DNA from: Scandinavium ludwigii_A
Lineage (GTDB): Bacteria; Pseudomonadota; Gammaproteobacteria; Enterobacterales; Enterobacteriaceae
Direction: 5' to 3'
DNA: 64,000 nt
Assembly: GCA_050516505.1 (NCBI GenBank)
Contig: CP191518.1
Span: 3,596,001-3,660,000 of the forward strand
In this document: one piece after another, positions 1 through 9,689 of the stretch
Layout of the letters: every line of letters begins with the position of its first letter
Position numbering within the stretch: the first letter of the stretch is position 1
Made by a program: the position numbers and the translations under genes
Notes under the pieces: generated by a model
Seen by the model: only the letters and a program-made list of their open reading frames with translations
The model's database searches: none
What the model was told of the DNA's origin: nothing

Positions 1-364
1 GGCGCATGACGGCTTTGATGCGGGCCACCAGCTCCTTCGGGGAAAAAGGCTTGGTGATGTAATCGTCGGCGCCGGTTTCCAGGCCGCGCACGCGATCTTC
101 TTCTTCGCCACGCGCGGTCAGCATCACGACCGGAATATCACGCGTTAACGCTTCGCGCTTGAGGTGTTTGATAAACTGAATGCCCGAGCCGCCTGGCAAC
201 ATCCAGTCGAGCAGGACTAAATCAGGCCACGGCTCGTTCAGTTGGTTTACAGCACTGTCATAATCGTCTGCTTCTACAGGCTGAAAGCCATTTTGCTCCA
301 GGACGAAGCACACCATTTCGCGAATTGGGGCTTCATCTTCAACGACCAGAATACGTCTCGCCAT
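1..364 (-). CDS. phoB: Phosphate regulon response regulator PhoB, 5' part only
   Basis: Residues 1-121 are present; the gene runs off the left edge. This part is the CheY-like receiver domain of the OmpR/PhoB family, with the acidic pocket (E9, D10), the phospho-acceptor D53 in LLDWMLPGG, and the conserved lysine in the TKPFSPKEL stretch. The winged-helix DNA-binding half lies outside the window. PhoB is phosphorylated by PhoR when phosphate is scarce and then activates the Pho regulon by binding Pho boxes. The gene is divergent from sbcD and has its own Pho boxes at 424-452, so autoregulation is expected. Identity is secure from near-identity to E. coli PhoB and from the phoB-sbcD neighbourhood. 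Confidence 0.97.
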   Translation of the reverse strand, partial: MARRILVVEDEAPIREMVCFVLEQNGFQPVEADDYDSAVNQLNEPWPDLVLLDWMLPGGSGIQFIKHLKREALTRDIPVVMLTARGEEEDRVRGLETGADDYITKPFSPKELVARIKAVMR

Positions 365-423
365 TATAAATCCTGTGTTATTAGTCATGTGCCTGTAAGC
401 GGCGTCTTATTCGGCGTAAGTAT

Positions 424-452
424 GCGTCAGATTTATGACAGATTTATGATAG
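424..452 (-). promoter_or_regulatory. Tandem Pho boxes of the phoB promoter
   Basis: Read on the minus strand, three heptamers (CTATCAT, CTGTCAT, CTGACGC) are spaced by AAAT, which is the classical PhoB-binding layout of 7-bp repeats every 11 bp. The site lies 60-90 bases upstream of the phoB ATG in the phoB-sbcD divergent region (365-548). The arrangement is seen directly; autoactivation by PhoB is established for E. coli. Confidence 0.9.
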
Positions 453-548
453 AGCCTTTTCACATTATTACACTGAATAACTACGGTCATCGCCCTGTTA
501 TTCTTATCTGTATATACTTATGGCCTCGCTTTTCAGCCACGGTTTACT

Positions 549-1745
549 ATGCGCATCCTACACACCTCCGACTGGCACCTCGGCCAGAATTTTTACAGTA
601 AAAGCCGTGCCGCTGAGCATGACGCTTTTCTCGACTGGCTGCTGGAAACAGCGCAGACGCAAGAGGTGGACGCCATTATCGTGGCCGGTGATATCTTTGA
701 TACCGGTTCGCCGCCAAGCTACGCGCGCGAACTCTACAACCGGTTCGTGGTGAAGTTACAGCAAACCGGCTGCCATCTGGTGGTGCTGGCGGGGAACCAT
801 GATTCCGTCGCTACGCTTAATGAGTCCCGCGATATTCTCGCCTTTCTGAATACCACCGTCGTCGCCGGAAGCGGTATGGCGCCTTGTGTGCTTAACCGTC
901 GCGACGGCACCCCCGGCGCGATTTTCTGCCCGGTGCCGTTTCTGCGCCCACGCGATGTCATCGTCAGCCAGGCCGGCTCCTCTGCCGGGGAAAAGCAGCA
1001 ACATTTATTACAGGCGATCACGGATTACTACCAACAGCAGTATCAGCAGGCCTGCGAACTGCGTGGCGATCGCCCGTTGCCGATTATCGCCAGCGGCCAT
1101 CTGACTACCGTGGGTGCCAGCAAAAGTGATGCGGTACGTGACATTTATATCGGCACGCTCGACGCCTTCCCGGCGCAAAATTTCCCGCCAGTGGATTACA
1201 TCGCACTCGGCCACATTCATCGGGCGCAAAAAATCGGCGGCAGCGAGCACATTCGCTACTGCGGCTCGCCTATCTCCCTGAGCTTCGATGAGACCGGTAA
1301 AGCAAAAGCCGTCAATCTGGTGAGCTTTAGCGACGGAAAACTGGCGGAAGTGACACCGCTGGAGGTGCCCGTGACGCAACAACTGGCGGTGCTGAAAGGG
1401 GATTTCGCCAGCATCAGCGAACAGCTGGCGCAGTGGCGCGAAGGCGATGCCGCCTCGCCCGTGTGGCTCGATATCGAAATCACCAGCGACGAATACCTGC
1501 ATGACATCCAGCGAAAAATTCAGGCTTTAACCGACGCGTTGCCGGTTGAGGTGCTGCTGGTGCGCCGCAGTCGCGAACAGCGCGAGCGCATTATGGCCAG
1601 CGAGCATCGCGAAACCCTGAGCGAACTGAAAGTCGAAGAGGTTTTCGCGCGTCGTCTGGCGCTGGAAGAACTGGAAGAACCGCAGCAACAGCGCCTGCAT
1701 CAGCTGTTTAACGAAACGGTGCACGCGCTTTCCGGGGAGGAGTAG
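549..1745 (+). CDS. sbcD: Exonuclease subunit SbcD
   Basis: Mre11-family metallophosphoesterase of 398 residues (E. coli 400), the nuclease subunit of SbcCD, which cleaves hairpins and protein-blocked DNA ends. Metal-binding motifs appear in order: DWHLGQ near residue 8, GDIFD near 47, GNHDS near 82, a GHLTT histidine near 183 and GHIHR near 221. The start is the ATG of MRILHTSDWHL, as in E. coli; the preceding ribosome site is weak. sbcC begins only 2 bases after the stop, so the two subunits are co-transcribed. Nothing unusual is seen. Confidence 0.97.
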   Translation: MRILHTSDWHLGQNFYSKSRAAEHDAFLDWLLETAQTQEVDAIIVAGDIFDTGSPPSYARELYNRFVVKLQQTGCHLVVLAGNHDSVATLNESRDILAFLNTTVVAGSGMAPCVLNRRDGTPGAIFCPVPFLRPRDVIVSQAGSSAGEKQQHLLQAITDYYQQQYQQACELRGDRPLPIIASGHLTTVGASKSDAVRDIYIGTLDAFPAQNFPPVDYIALGHIHRAQKIGGSEHIRYCGSPISLSFDETGKAKAVNLVSFSDGKLAEVTPLEVPVTQQLAVLKGDFASISEQLAQWREGDAASPVWLDIEITSDEYLHDIQRKIQALTDALPVEVLLVRRSREQRERIMASEHRETLSELKVEEVFARRLALEELEEPQQQRLHQLFNETVHALSGEE

Positions 1746-1747
1746 CC

Positions 1748-4700
1748 ATGAAAATTTTAAGTCTGCGGCTGAAAAACCTTAACTCGCTGAAGGGCGAATG
1801 GAAAATTGATTTCACCGCCGAGCCTTTCGCCAGCAATGGTCTGTTTGCTATTACCGGCCCGACGGGCGCGGGCAAAACGACCCTGCTGGACGCCATCTGT
1901 CTGGCGCTGTACCACGAAACGCCGCGCCTCAGCACGCTGTCGCAATCGCAAAATGACTTGATGACTCGCGACACCGCCGAGTGTCTGGCGGAGGTGGAGT
2001 TTGAGGTAAAAGGCGTGGCCTATCGCGCTTTCTGGAGCCAGAATCGCGCGCGCAATCAGCCCGATGGCAACCTGCAAGCCCCGCGCGTGGAGCTGGCCCG
2101 CTGCGACGACGGTAAAATCCTGGCTGAAAAAGTCAAAGACAAGCTGGATTTAACCGCCTCGCTGACCGGGCTCGACTACGGGCGCTTCACGCGCTCAATG
2201 ATGCTTTCTCAAGGCCAGTTTGCCGCGTTCCTCAACGCCAAACCGAAAGAGCGCGCCGAGCTGCTGGAGGAACTGACCGGGACCGAGATTTACGGCCAGA
2301 TTTCCGCCATGGTGTTTGAGAAGCATAAAGAAGCCAAAACCGGACTGGAGAAACTCCAGGCCCAGGCATCGGGTGTGATTTTGCTGAATGACGAGCAGCA
2401 GCAGGCATTGCAGCAACGTTTGCAGGTACTTACTGACGACGAAAAACAGCAGCAGAATGAACAGATTCGCGTCCAGCTTTGGCAACAGTGGCTCACTCGT
2501 GAAACAGAACTGCACGCAGCTGAACAGCGCATGCAGACCTCGCTGAGCACCGCGCAGCAGGCGCTGGCTGAAGCTCAGCCGCAGCTTTCCACGCTCGCCC
2601 AGTCGTTACCCGCCGACAGGCTGCGCCCGATGTGGGTGCGTCTGCAGGACAGCCAGACGGCGCTGACGCAAACGCATCAGCAAACCGAAGAAGTAAATAC
2701 TCGCTTACAGAGCCAGCTGGCGCTACGCGGGCGCTTGCGCCTCAGCGCCGAACGTCAGCAACAGCAATGGCTGGTGAGTCAGAAAACCCTGAATGAATGG
2801 CTGGCGGCGAATGAACGCTATCGCCACTGGCAGCGCGAACTGACCGGTTGGCGCGCGTCGTTCACCCAGCAAACACGCGACGCGGCCCAGTTGCAGACCC
2901 TGAGCCAGCGAGAAACTGATTTCACGCGCCAGCTTAACGCCCTGCCGCCAACGTCCCTCACGCTTGATGAAAATTCCGTGGCAGCGGCGCTGGAACAGCA
3001 CAGCACCGCCCGCCCGCTTCGCCAGCAGCTGAACGCGCTGCAAAGCCGTTTTCAGCCGCTGCAAAAACGCCGTCAACAGCTGCAACCGCTGCTGGTTCAG
3101 CGTCAGCAGGAGCAGGAAAAAGGCCAAACCGAGCTCGCCCGCCGTCGTCAGCAGTACAAAGAAAAGCTACAGCAGTTTAACGACGTCAAGCTGCTGTGCG
3201 AGCAGGAAAAAATCATTGCCAGGCTCACCGATGAGCGCGCCCGTTTGCAACCCGGCGCGCCTTGTCCGCTGTGCGGTTCGGCGGAACATCCGGCGGTGGC
3301 GGAATATCAGGCGTTAAAACCGGGGGTCAACGAAGCCCGTCGCGATACGCTTGAAAAAGAGGTCAAACAGATTGGCGAATCCGGGGCCAGCCTGAAAGGT
3401 GAACTCGATGCGCTGGTGAAACAACTTCAGGCCGAGCAAAGCGAGCTACAGTCCATCGCTGAACAAGAGCAAGCGCTCACCTCTCAGTGGCAATCGACTG
3501 TCGCCGGTTTGCAGATTTCCCTCACGCCTGACGACGATATCGGCGGCTGGCTGAGCGGGCAGGAAAGCTACGAACAGCAGCTTTATCAGCACAGCCAGCG
3601 TTTGAACGTAGAGCGTCAGATGCGCGACCTGAAAAATCAGCGCAACGCACTGGAGTTGGAAATTGCCGATCGCCAGTTGACGCTGGGGGAAACGCTGAAC
3701 GGCTTTAGCCTGACGCTTCCCGCTCACGGCGAAGAAAATGCCTGGCTGGCGGCGCGCGAAGCCGAAAGCCAGCAATGGCAAACGCAGAACGAACAGCAGC
3801 AATCCATCGAACACAAACTGGCCCAGCTTCAGCCCTTGCTCGACACCCTGCCCGCTGTTGCGCCGCAGGAAGAGGCTGCCTCGATGGCGCTGGACGGCTG
3901 GCAGCAGTTGCATCACGACTGCGTATCGCTGCAAAGCCAGTGGCAAACGCTGCAACAACAGGAAAGCCAGGCGCGCGAACGCCTGACGCTGGCGCAAAAG
4001 GAATTTGATGCCGCGCTGGAAGGCAGCCAGTTTGCCAGCCAGAACGCATTCCTGGCCGCCCTGCTGGATGACGACACACGCCAAAAACTGGAGCAGTTGA
4101 AACAGCAACTCGAAAACCAGTTGCAGCAACAGCAGGCGCTGGCGTCGCAGGCGCAGAACGAGCGGGTGCAGCATCAGCAGCAGCGTCCGGACGATTTACC
4201 CGAAACGCAGGACCGCGAGCAGGTGCCAACGTTGCTGGCTCAACTGGCGCAGAGGTTACGCGAAAACAGCGCGGCACAAGGGGAAATCAGCCAGCAGCTG
4301 AAGCAGGATGCGGACAATCGACAGCAGCAGCAGGCACTGATGGCGCAGATCGACGCCGCCGCGCAAACCCTGGAAGATTGGGGTTGGCTGAATACGCTGA
4401 TTGGCTCTAAAGAAGGCGACAAATTCCGTAAATTCGCGCAGGGGCTGACGCTCGACAATTTAGTGTGGCTGGCCAACGAGCAGCTAAGCCGCCTGCATGG
4501 GCGTTATCTGCTGAAACGCAAAGCCAGTGAAGCGCTGGAACTGGAAGTGATGGACACCTGGCAGGCCGACGCGGTGCGCGACACCCGCACGCTTTCCGGC
4601 GGTGAGAGTTTCCTCGTCAGCCTCGCGCTGGCGCTGGCGTTGTCCGATTTGGTCAGCCACAAAACGCGCATTGATTCGCTGTTCCTCGACGAAGGTTTCG

Positions 4701-4888
4701 GTACGCTCGACAGTGAAACGCTGGATACCGCGCTCGACGCGCTCGACGCGCTGAACGCCAGTGGTAAGGTTATCGGTGTGATAAGTCATGTGGATGCGAT
4801 GAAAGAGCGGATCCCGGTGCAAATTAAAGTGAAGAAAATTAATGGATTGGGTTACAGCAAGCTGGATAAAGTCTTTGCCGTAGAGTAA
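1748..4888 (+). CDS. sbcC: Exonuclease subunit SbcC
   Basis: SMC-like/Rad50-type ATPase of 1046 residues, partner of SbcD. The N-terminal Walker A is GPTGAGKTT at residues 37-45. Two long Gln/Glu-rich coiled-coil arms flank the zinc hook CPLC at 506-509, through which two molecules dimerise. The ABC signature LSGGES lies at 949-954 and Walker B (LFLDE, D981-E982) follows. ATP-driven closing of the heads controls the nuclease. Length and motif spacing match the E. coli protein (1048). It ends in the sbcC-araJ gap of 124 bases, in which no clear terminator was seen. Confidence 0.97.
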   Translation: MKILSLRLKNLNSLKGEWKIDFTAEPFASNGLFAITGPTGAGKTTLLDAICLALYHETPRLSTLSQSQNDLMTRDTAECLAEVEFEVKGVAYRAFWSQNRARNQPDGNLQAPRVELARCDDGKILAEKVKDKLDLTASLTGLDYGRFTRSMMLSQGQFAAFLNAKPKERAELLEELTGTEIYGQISAMVFEKHKEAKTGLEKLQAQASGVILLNDEQQQALQQRLQVLTDDEKQQQNEQIRVQLWQQWLTRETELHAAEQRMQTSLSTAQQALAEAQPQLSTLAQSLPADRLRPMWVRLQDSQTALTQTHQQTEEVNTRLQSQLALRGRLRLSAERQQQQWLVSQKTLNEWLAANERYRHWQRELTGWRASFTQQTRDAAQLQTLSQRETDFTRQLNALPPTSLTLDENSVAAALEQHSTARPLRQQLNALQSRFQPLQKRRQQLQPLLVQRQQEQEKGQTELARRRQQYKEKLQQFNDVKLLCEQEKIIARLTDERARLQPGAPCPLCGSAEHPAVAEYQALKPGVNEARRDTLEKEVKQIGESGASLKGELDALVKQLQAEQSELQSIAEQEQALTSQWQSTVAGLQISLTPDDDIGGWLSGQESYEQQLYQHSQRLNVERQMRDLKNQRNALELEIADRQLTLGETLNGFSLTLPAHGEENAWLAAREAESQQWQTQNEQQQSIEHKLAQLQPLLDTLPAVAPQEEAASMALDGWQQLHHDCVSLQSQWQTLQQQESQARERLTLAQKEFDAALEGSQFASQNAFLAALLDDDTRQKLEQLKQQLENQLQQQQALASQAQNERVQHQQQRPDDLPETQDREQVPTLLAQLAQRLRENSAAQGEISQQLKQDADNRQQQQALMAQIDAAAQTLEDWGWLNTLIGSKEGDKFRKFAQGLTLDNLVWLANEQLSRLHGRYLLKRKASEALELEVMDTWQADAVRDTRTLSGGESFLVSLALALALSDLVSHKTRIDSLFLDEGFGTLDSETLDTALDALDALNASGKVIGVISHVDAMKERIPVQIKVKKINGLGYSKLDKVFAVE

Positions 4889-5012
4889 TGGCGCAGCCGT
4901 TTCGTCAATATAGACAGAAGAATAAGCACTTGGTTTAGCCCCGCTTTTACCTCAAGCTGGGCTTTACTACGCGGCCTGATGTTTCGGGCGCATATCCTCG
5001 CAACAGGTCAGC

Positions 5013-6182
5013 ATGAAAAAAGTCATTTTATCTTTAGCGTTAGGCACGTTCGGCCTGGGCATGGCTGAATTTGGAATTATGGGCGTACTCACGGAGCTTG
5101 CCAGCAACGTAGGGATTTCTATCCCCATGGCCGGGCATATGATCTCCTGGTATGCGTTCGGCGTAGTGATAGGCGCGCCAGTTATCGCCCTGTTTTCCAA
5201 CCGTTTTTCACTCAAGCATATCCTGCTCTTTCTGGTGATACTGTGCCTGGTCGGTAACGCGATATTCACCCTGTCTTCGTCATACTGGATGCTCGCGGCA
5301 GGCCGGATGGTCTCCGGTTTTCCTCACGGCGCCTTCTTTGGTGTCGGCGCAATTATATTGTCAAAGCTCGCCAGCCCCGGAAAAGTGACGTCAGCCGTCG
5401 CGGGCATGATCAGTGGAATGACTGTCGCGAACCTGCTCGGCGTGCCGCTTGGCACCTGGCTTAGCCAGGAGTTTAGCTGGCGCTACACCTTCTTATTGAT
5501 CGCCATGTTTAATGTCGCCGTGATGGCCTCGGTTGCCTTTTGGGTGCCCAATATTACCGATAACGCCCAAACCAAATTGCGCAATCAGTTTCACTTTCTG
5601 AAATCACCCGCCCCCTGGTTTATCTTCGCGGCGACGCTCTTTAGCAATGCCGGTGTCTTCGCATGGTTTAGCTACATCAAGCCATTTATGATGACGGTCG
5701 CCGGTTTTTCCGAAGGGAAAATGACGGTGATTATGATGCTCGCGGGGCTGGGAATGGTGTCGGGCAATCTTCTTAGCGGCCGCCTGTCCGGAAAATTCGC
5801 CCCGCTCAGTATCGCCATCGTGACGGATTTGATTATTGCGCTTTCGCTGGGCCTGCTGTTTTTATTTGGCGATGGCCAATTCGCATCGCTCGGTCTGACA
5901 TTTATCTGCTGTATGGGTCTTTTTGCACTCTCTGCGCCATTGCAAATTTTGCTGCTGCAAAATGCGAAAGGAGGCGAAATGCTGGGTGCGGCCGGGGGAC
6001 AAATGGCCTTTAATCTTGGGAGCGCGGTCGGGGCTTACTGTGGCGGGTTGATGCTGACGGCGGGTTTTGCCTACAACTATGTGGCGCTACCCGCAGCCCT
6101 TTTGTCATTTTTCGCGATGTCATCGCTGCTGCTGTATGCACGCTTGAAACACAAGCCCGTGCCGGCCTTCTCCTCAATCTGA
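5013..6182 (+). CDS. araJ: MFS transporter AraJ
   Basis: Inner-membrane major facilitator family protein of 389 residues with about twelve hydrophobic segments, very similar to E. coli AraJ along its whole length (first 30 residues almost identical). It belongs to the DHA1 drug:H+ antiporter-like group. In E. coli it is arabinose-inducible but not needed for arabinose use, and its natural substrate is unknown. The tail after the last helix is shorter and different from the E. coli one. Position between sbcC and mak is conserved; it converges on mak. No clear AraC site was recognised upstream. Confidence 0.93.
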   Translation: MKKVILSLALGTFGLGMAEFGIMGVLTELASNVGISIPMAGHMISWYAFGVVIGAPVIALFSNRFSLKHILLFLVILCLVGNAIFTLSSSYWMLAAGRMVSGFPHGAFFGVGAIILSKLASPGKVTSAVAGMISGMTVANLLGVPLGTWLSQEFSWRYTFLLIAMFNVAVMASVAFWVPNITDNAQTKLRNQFHFLKSPAPWFIFAATLFSNAGVFAWFSYIKPFMMTVAGFSEGKMTVIMMLAGLGMVSGNLLSGRLSGKFAPLSIAIVTDLIIALSLGLLFLFGDGQFASLGLTFICCMGLFALSAPLQILLLQNAKGGEMLGAAGGQMAFNLGSAVGAYCGGLMLTAGFAYNYVALPAALLSFFAMSSLLLYARLKHKPVPAFSSI

Positions 6183-6211
6183 ATTCTGCCCTGTTAACCA
6201 GGGCAGCCTGA

Positions 6212-7117
6212 TTAAAGCGGCCACAACCATGCGGCGCCGCGCACGCCACTGGAATCGCCGTGGACCGCTTTACGAATCGGCGTTTCACACTCACCGCCAA
6301 AGACAAAATTCTTCACCCGTCCCGGCACCGTTTTATACAGCCGCTCGACATTACTCATGCCGCCACCGAGCACAATCACGTCCGGATCCAGAATATTCAC
6401 CACGTGAGCCAGGGATTTCGCCAATCGCAGTTCATAGCGACTTAGCGCCAGTTCAGCCACCGCATCCTGTTCTTCAACCAGACGCATGATTTCACTGCCT
6501 TTTAACGGTTGTCCGCTCAGGCGATGATAATCCGTCGCAAAACCGGTGCCGGAGATAAAGGTTTCAATGCAGCCCTGTTTTCCGCAGTAGCACGGCACTT
6601 CCGCGCGATAACGCAGTTCGTCTTCGTCCATCCACGGCAGTGGATTGTGGCCCCATTCACCCGCGGTGCCGTTACCGCCAATATGCGCCCTGCCGCCGAG
6701 CGCAACGCCCGCGCCACAGCCAGTGCCAATAATGACCGCAAACACGGTTTGCGCCCCTGCCGCCGCACCGTCAATGGCTTCTGACACCGCCAGACAGTTG
6801 GCATCGTTCGCCAGTCGCACTTCGCGATTGAGCCGCTTGCCGAGATCTTTATCGAAAGGCTGCCCGTTGAGCCAGGTCGAATTGGCGTTTTTCACCACCC
6901 CGGTATACGGAGAGATGGAGCCTGGAATGCCCATGCCAACGGTGCCGGTCTGCCCGGTTTCCTTCTCTGCCAGCCCGACCAGCGTGGCAATCGTTTCAAT
7001 CGTCTGCTGATAGTCATCGCGCGGCGTCGGCAGACGATGACGATACAGTTGTTCGCCCTGGTCACTGAGTGCAATGACCTCTGTTTTAGTACCACCCAAG
7101 TCTATTCCTATTCGCAC
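6212..7117 (-). CDS. mak: Fructokinase Mak (ROK family)
   Basis: ROK-family sugar kinase of 301 residues (E. coli Mak 302) that phosphorylates fructose, and more weakly mannose, with ATP in the cytoplasm. The N-terminal phosphate loop GIDLGGTKTE is at residues 4-13. An EWGHNPLP segment is followed by the ROK zinc-site cysteines (CYCGKQGCIE), and a GGGMSN glycine-rich ATP site lies near the C terminus. The gene is convergent with araJ (29 bases between stops) and divergent from rdgC, the E. coli order. Confidence 0.95.
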   Translation of the reverse strand: MRIGIDLGGTKTEVIALSDQGEQLYRHRLPTPRDDYQQTIETIATLVGLAEKETGQTGTVGMGIPGSISPYTGVVKNANSTWLNGQPFDKDLGKRLNREVRLANDANCLAVSEAIDGAAAGAQTVFAVIIGTGCGAGVALGGRAHIGGNGTAGEWGHNPLPWMDEDELRYRAEVPCYCGKQGCIETFISGTGFATDYHRLSGQPLKGSEIMRLVEEQDAVAELALSRYELRLAKSLAHVVNILDPDVIVLGGGMSNVERLYKTVPGRVKNFVFGGECETPIRKAVHGDSSGVRGAAWLWPL

Positions 7118-7210
7118 AGAAGCCTCCCCGGTGCCTGATTAACAATGCAAGCATAGTGACAATTCGCTATCATGCCCGCTGCATTTAACGACAAAGCCGT
7201 GGAAATTATC

Positions 7211-8122
7211 ATGCTGTGGTTCAAAAATTTAATGGTTTACCGTCTTAGCCGCGACATTACTTTGCGCGCAGATGAGATGGAAAAACAGTTAGCCTCGCTG
7301 GCATTTACCCCTTGCGGCAGCCAGGATATGGCAAAAACCGGTTGGGTCTCGCCGATGGGATCGCACAGTGATGCTTTCACGCATGAGGCCAATGGGCAGA
7401 TCCTGGTCTGCGCCCGTAAGGAAGAGAAGATCCTGCCGTCGTCGGTAGTGAAACAGTCTCTGGAAGCGAAGATCCTCAAGCTGGAAGCCGATCAGGGCCG
7501 TAAGCTTAAGAAAACCGAAAAAGATTCCCTGAAAGATGAAGTGCTGCACTCGCTGCTGCCTCGCGCTTTCAGCCGTTTCAGCCAGACAATGCTGTGGATC
7601 GACACCGTCAACGGTTTGATCATGGTCGATTGTGCCAGCGCGAAAAAAGGTGAAGACACCCTCGCGCTGCTGCGTAAAACTCTCGGCTCCCTGCCGGTGG
7701 TTCCGCTGGCGCTGGAAAATCCCATTGAGCTGACGCTGACCGAATGGGTTCGCTCGGGTAATGTGGCACAGGGCTTCCAGTTGCTTGATGAAGCGGAACT
7801 GAAAGCGATCCTCGAAGACGGCGGCGTCATCCGCGCGAAAAAGCAGGATCTGGTCAGCGACGAAATTGCGGTGCACATTGAAGCCGGGAAAGTCGTGACC
7901 AAACTGGCCCTCGACTGGCAGCAACGCATTCAGTTTATGGTCTGCGACGATGGGTCGATCAAACGCCTTAAGTTCTGCGACGAACTGCGCGATCAGAACG
8001 AAGATATTGAACGCGAGAATTACGATCAGCGTTTCGATGCCGACTTTATCCTGATGACCGGAGAACTGGCTGCGCTGGTGGCGAATCTGGTGGAAGGTCT
8101 GGGCGGCGAAGCTCAGCGATAA
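7211..8122 (+). CDS. rdgC: Recombination-associated protein RdgC
   Basis: RdgC of 303 residues, the same length as in E. coli. It is a ring-shaped, nucleoid-associated DNA-binding protein that limits RecA filament use. The start is MLWFKN at 7211, not the upstream in-frame ATG at 7172, because the family begins with MLWFKNLMVYR. Conserved stretches include LLPRAFSRFSQT and FDADFILMTGELA near the end. A hairpin terminator at 8128-8161 follows directly. Confidence 0.96.
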   Translation: MLWFKNLMVYRLSRDITLRADEMEKQLASLAFTPCGSQDMAKTGWVSPMGSHSDAFTHEANGQILVCARKEEKILPSSVVKQSLEAKILKLEADQGRKLKKTEKDSLKDEVLHSLLPRAFSRFSQTMLWIDTVNGLIMVDCASAKKGEDTLALLRKTLGSLPVVPLALENPIELTLTEWVRSGNVAQGFQLLDEAELKAILEDGGVIRAKKQDLVSDEIAVHIEAGKVVTKLALDWQQRIQFMVCDDGSIKRLKFCDELRDQNEDIERENYDQRFDADFILMTGELAALVANLVEGLGGEAQR

Positions 8123-8127
8123 GCAAG

Positions 8128-8161
8128 AGCCTTCCTGCGCAAACAGGAAGGCTTATTTTTT
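8128..8161 (+). terminator. Rho-independent terminator after rdgC
   Basis: A 10-bp stem (AGCCTTCCTG / CAGGAAGGCT) is followed by TATTTTTT, six bases after the rdgC stop. It also faces the end of the convergent ppnP gene. Confidence 0.85.
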
Positions 8162-8172
8162 ACGGGTAACGC

Positions 8173-8457
8173 TTAAAGGTAGCGGCACAGATAGGAGGTA
8201 GGTTCTGCAACCTGCAGATGAAATTCGCTGTGACCCGGCACGTTAAATACCTGCCCGGCAGTATAGGTTTTCCACTCCGTTTCACCCGGCAGCAGAACGT
8301 GTAGCGCCCCGCTCACGACGGTCATTTCTTCAGGCTCAGCCGTCCCAAAGGTATATTCCCCTTCAGCCATGACGCCTACGCTCGCGCGGCCAGTACTGCT
8401 GCTTGTAAAACCGATGGACTTCACTTTCCCGGAAAAGTACTCATTGCTTTGAAGCAT
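8173..8457 (-). CDS. ppnP: Pyrimidine/purine nucleoside phosphorylase PpnP
   Basis: Small cupin-type protein of 94 residues, the same length as E. coli PpnP (formerly YaiE), which phosphorolyses several nucleosides. The start is the ATG of MLQSNEYFSGKVKS at 8457; the longer frame upstream does not fit the family. A conserved ALHVLLPGETEW segment and FNVPGHSEFHLQV near the C terminus form the cupin core. It lies downstream of aroM on the same strand with about 70 bases between, as in E. coli, and converges on rdgC. Confidence 0.95.
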   Translation of the reverse strand: MLQSNEYFSGKVKSIGFTSSSTGRASVGVMAEGEYTFGTAEPEEMTVVSGALHVLLPGETEWKTYTAGQVFNVPGHSEFHLQVAEPTSYLCRYL

Positions 8458-8529
8458 AAACAGACCCTTATTAGTTTCGTCGTTGTGTACAAATCCAATA
8501 TAGGGGGCACAACCGCACGCTGTCACGCA

Positions 8530-9207
8530 TTAAATAAGCAGTTCTGCCACCAGTCTCGCGACCAGCACGTTCGACAGCAGAACCGGAATATCCAATGCCT
8601 TCTGCAACATATCGCGATGCCGCTGATTGAATCCCAGGCAGTCGAGCATGAGTACATCTGCCCCTTCGCCCATCAGCTTCTGCCCGGCAGTGATTAACTC
8701 TTCTTCGGTGCCATGAATGGGATTCGCCAGCGCGTAACGCGGCTCATTCTGTAAGAGCTGCCATTTGGCGCGTTGGTTTTTCATCAGTTCCGGGATCGGT
8801 ACGATGACCCCAACCTGATGACCGTCGACAATAGAACTGACCAACGGAGGAATGATGCGCTGTGGTTCAATAAGAATCGCGTTCCGAGCCACCAGCCCAC
8901 TCACAGGCGCGGTGCTCATGAACAAAATGACGTCGTAGTTCTGGTTATCCAGCACTTCGACCACCGATTGCAAATCACGCTCGACCTTCTTGCGTGAGAC
9001 TTCTGCCAGCTGGTTATCATTCAGGAGAGTGATAAGAACCTCTTCTCCTGGCTCTGCGGCGTATTCTTCCATGACCGCTTCTCGGGTCATTTTTCCCACC
9101 AAACTGACATGGGTAATTTGATCTTCCCTGATGTGCTCTGTTAATAACGGCAATACCTCACGCATCGGAACAACACCGATGGTCAGGATCGCCAAAGTCG
9201 CACTCAT
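8530..9207 (-). CDS. aroM: AroM family protein
   Basis: Protein of 225 residues recognised as AroM, encoded with aroL and yaiA in enterobacteria. Its biochemical role is unknown. Sequence features (an N-terminal beta-strand ending in IGVVPMREVLP and a cysteine in MLDCLGFNQRHR near 197) resemble the Asp/Glu racemase superfamily; that resemblance is my inference. The gene is on the same strand as aroL-yaiA but about 250 bases (9208-9458) separate it from yaiA; no gene is seen there. Confidence 0.9.
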   Translation of the reverse strand: MSATLAILTIGVVPMREVLPLLTEHIREDQITHVSLVGKMTREAVMEEYAAEPGEEVLITLLNDNQLAEVSRKKVERDLQSVVEVLDNQNYDVILFMSTAPVSGLVARNAILIEPQRIIPPLVSSIVDGHQVGVIVPIPELMKNQRAKWQLLQNEPRYALANPIHGTEEELITAGQKLMGEGADVLMLDCLGFNQRHRDMLQKALDIPVLLSNVLVARLVAELLI

Positions 9208-9458
9208 GTTATTTACCTTTTATCACGACAATCACAGCTTCGACGTAGGCTTATTGCTGAATGACAGCCCCCTGGATGGCTAAAAAAACAACCGTTCAGA
9301 AGCGTAGCTGCTCCCTTCTGCGGGCGTTTGTAAAGATTCCAGATAGCGCCAATGCACTCCAGTAATTACTTGAGCTTAACTTTTTATTAACATTAATTTT
9401 AGCTAAAAAGTGTGATTTACGCCCGCTCATCGCAGGCGTTGCGCAACTTCAGGCTGAT

Positions 9459-9650
9459 TTAGGACTTATCGGGATCTTCGTAACGCCGTTTGGCGTCGAC
9501 GGCTTCCGCTTCGGTGGGGTGTTCGCTGATCAGCGAGTCGGGTTTCGGGTGATCGGCACGCAGCTGATACCAGGTGACCGACTGGCCCGGATCGCCCTTC
9601 TCGACGGCGACAACACGGGCTTCACGTGGATAGGGGGGATTTGACGGCAT
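9459..9650 (-). CDS. yaiA: YaiA family protein
   Basis: Soluble protein of 63 residues, proline- and charge-rich, the same length as E. coli YaiA. The C-terminal ADHPKPDSLISEHPTEAEA segment is the recognisable part. Function unknown; it is co-transcribed with aroL in E. coli and here starts 39 bases after the aroL stop on the same strand. An AGAGGAAGAG purine run just upstream of the ATG serves as the ribosome site. Confidence 0.93.
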   Translation of the reverse strand: MPSNPPYPREARVVAVEKGDPGQSVTWYQLRADHPKPDSLISEHPTEAEAVDAKRRYEDPDKS

Positions 9651-9689
9651 AGCTCTTCCTCTTTCGGTTCAGAGCCTTAAGTATAGGCG

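Noticed and set aside
3446..4174. Antisense frame of 242 codons inside sbcC
   Set aside because: Leu/Gln-rich shadow of the coiled-coil codons of sbcC.
4889..5012. Riboswitch or small RNA between sbcC and araJ
   Set aside because: Only weak pairing (AGCCC / GGGCT) and no T-run; insufficient support.
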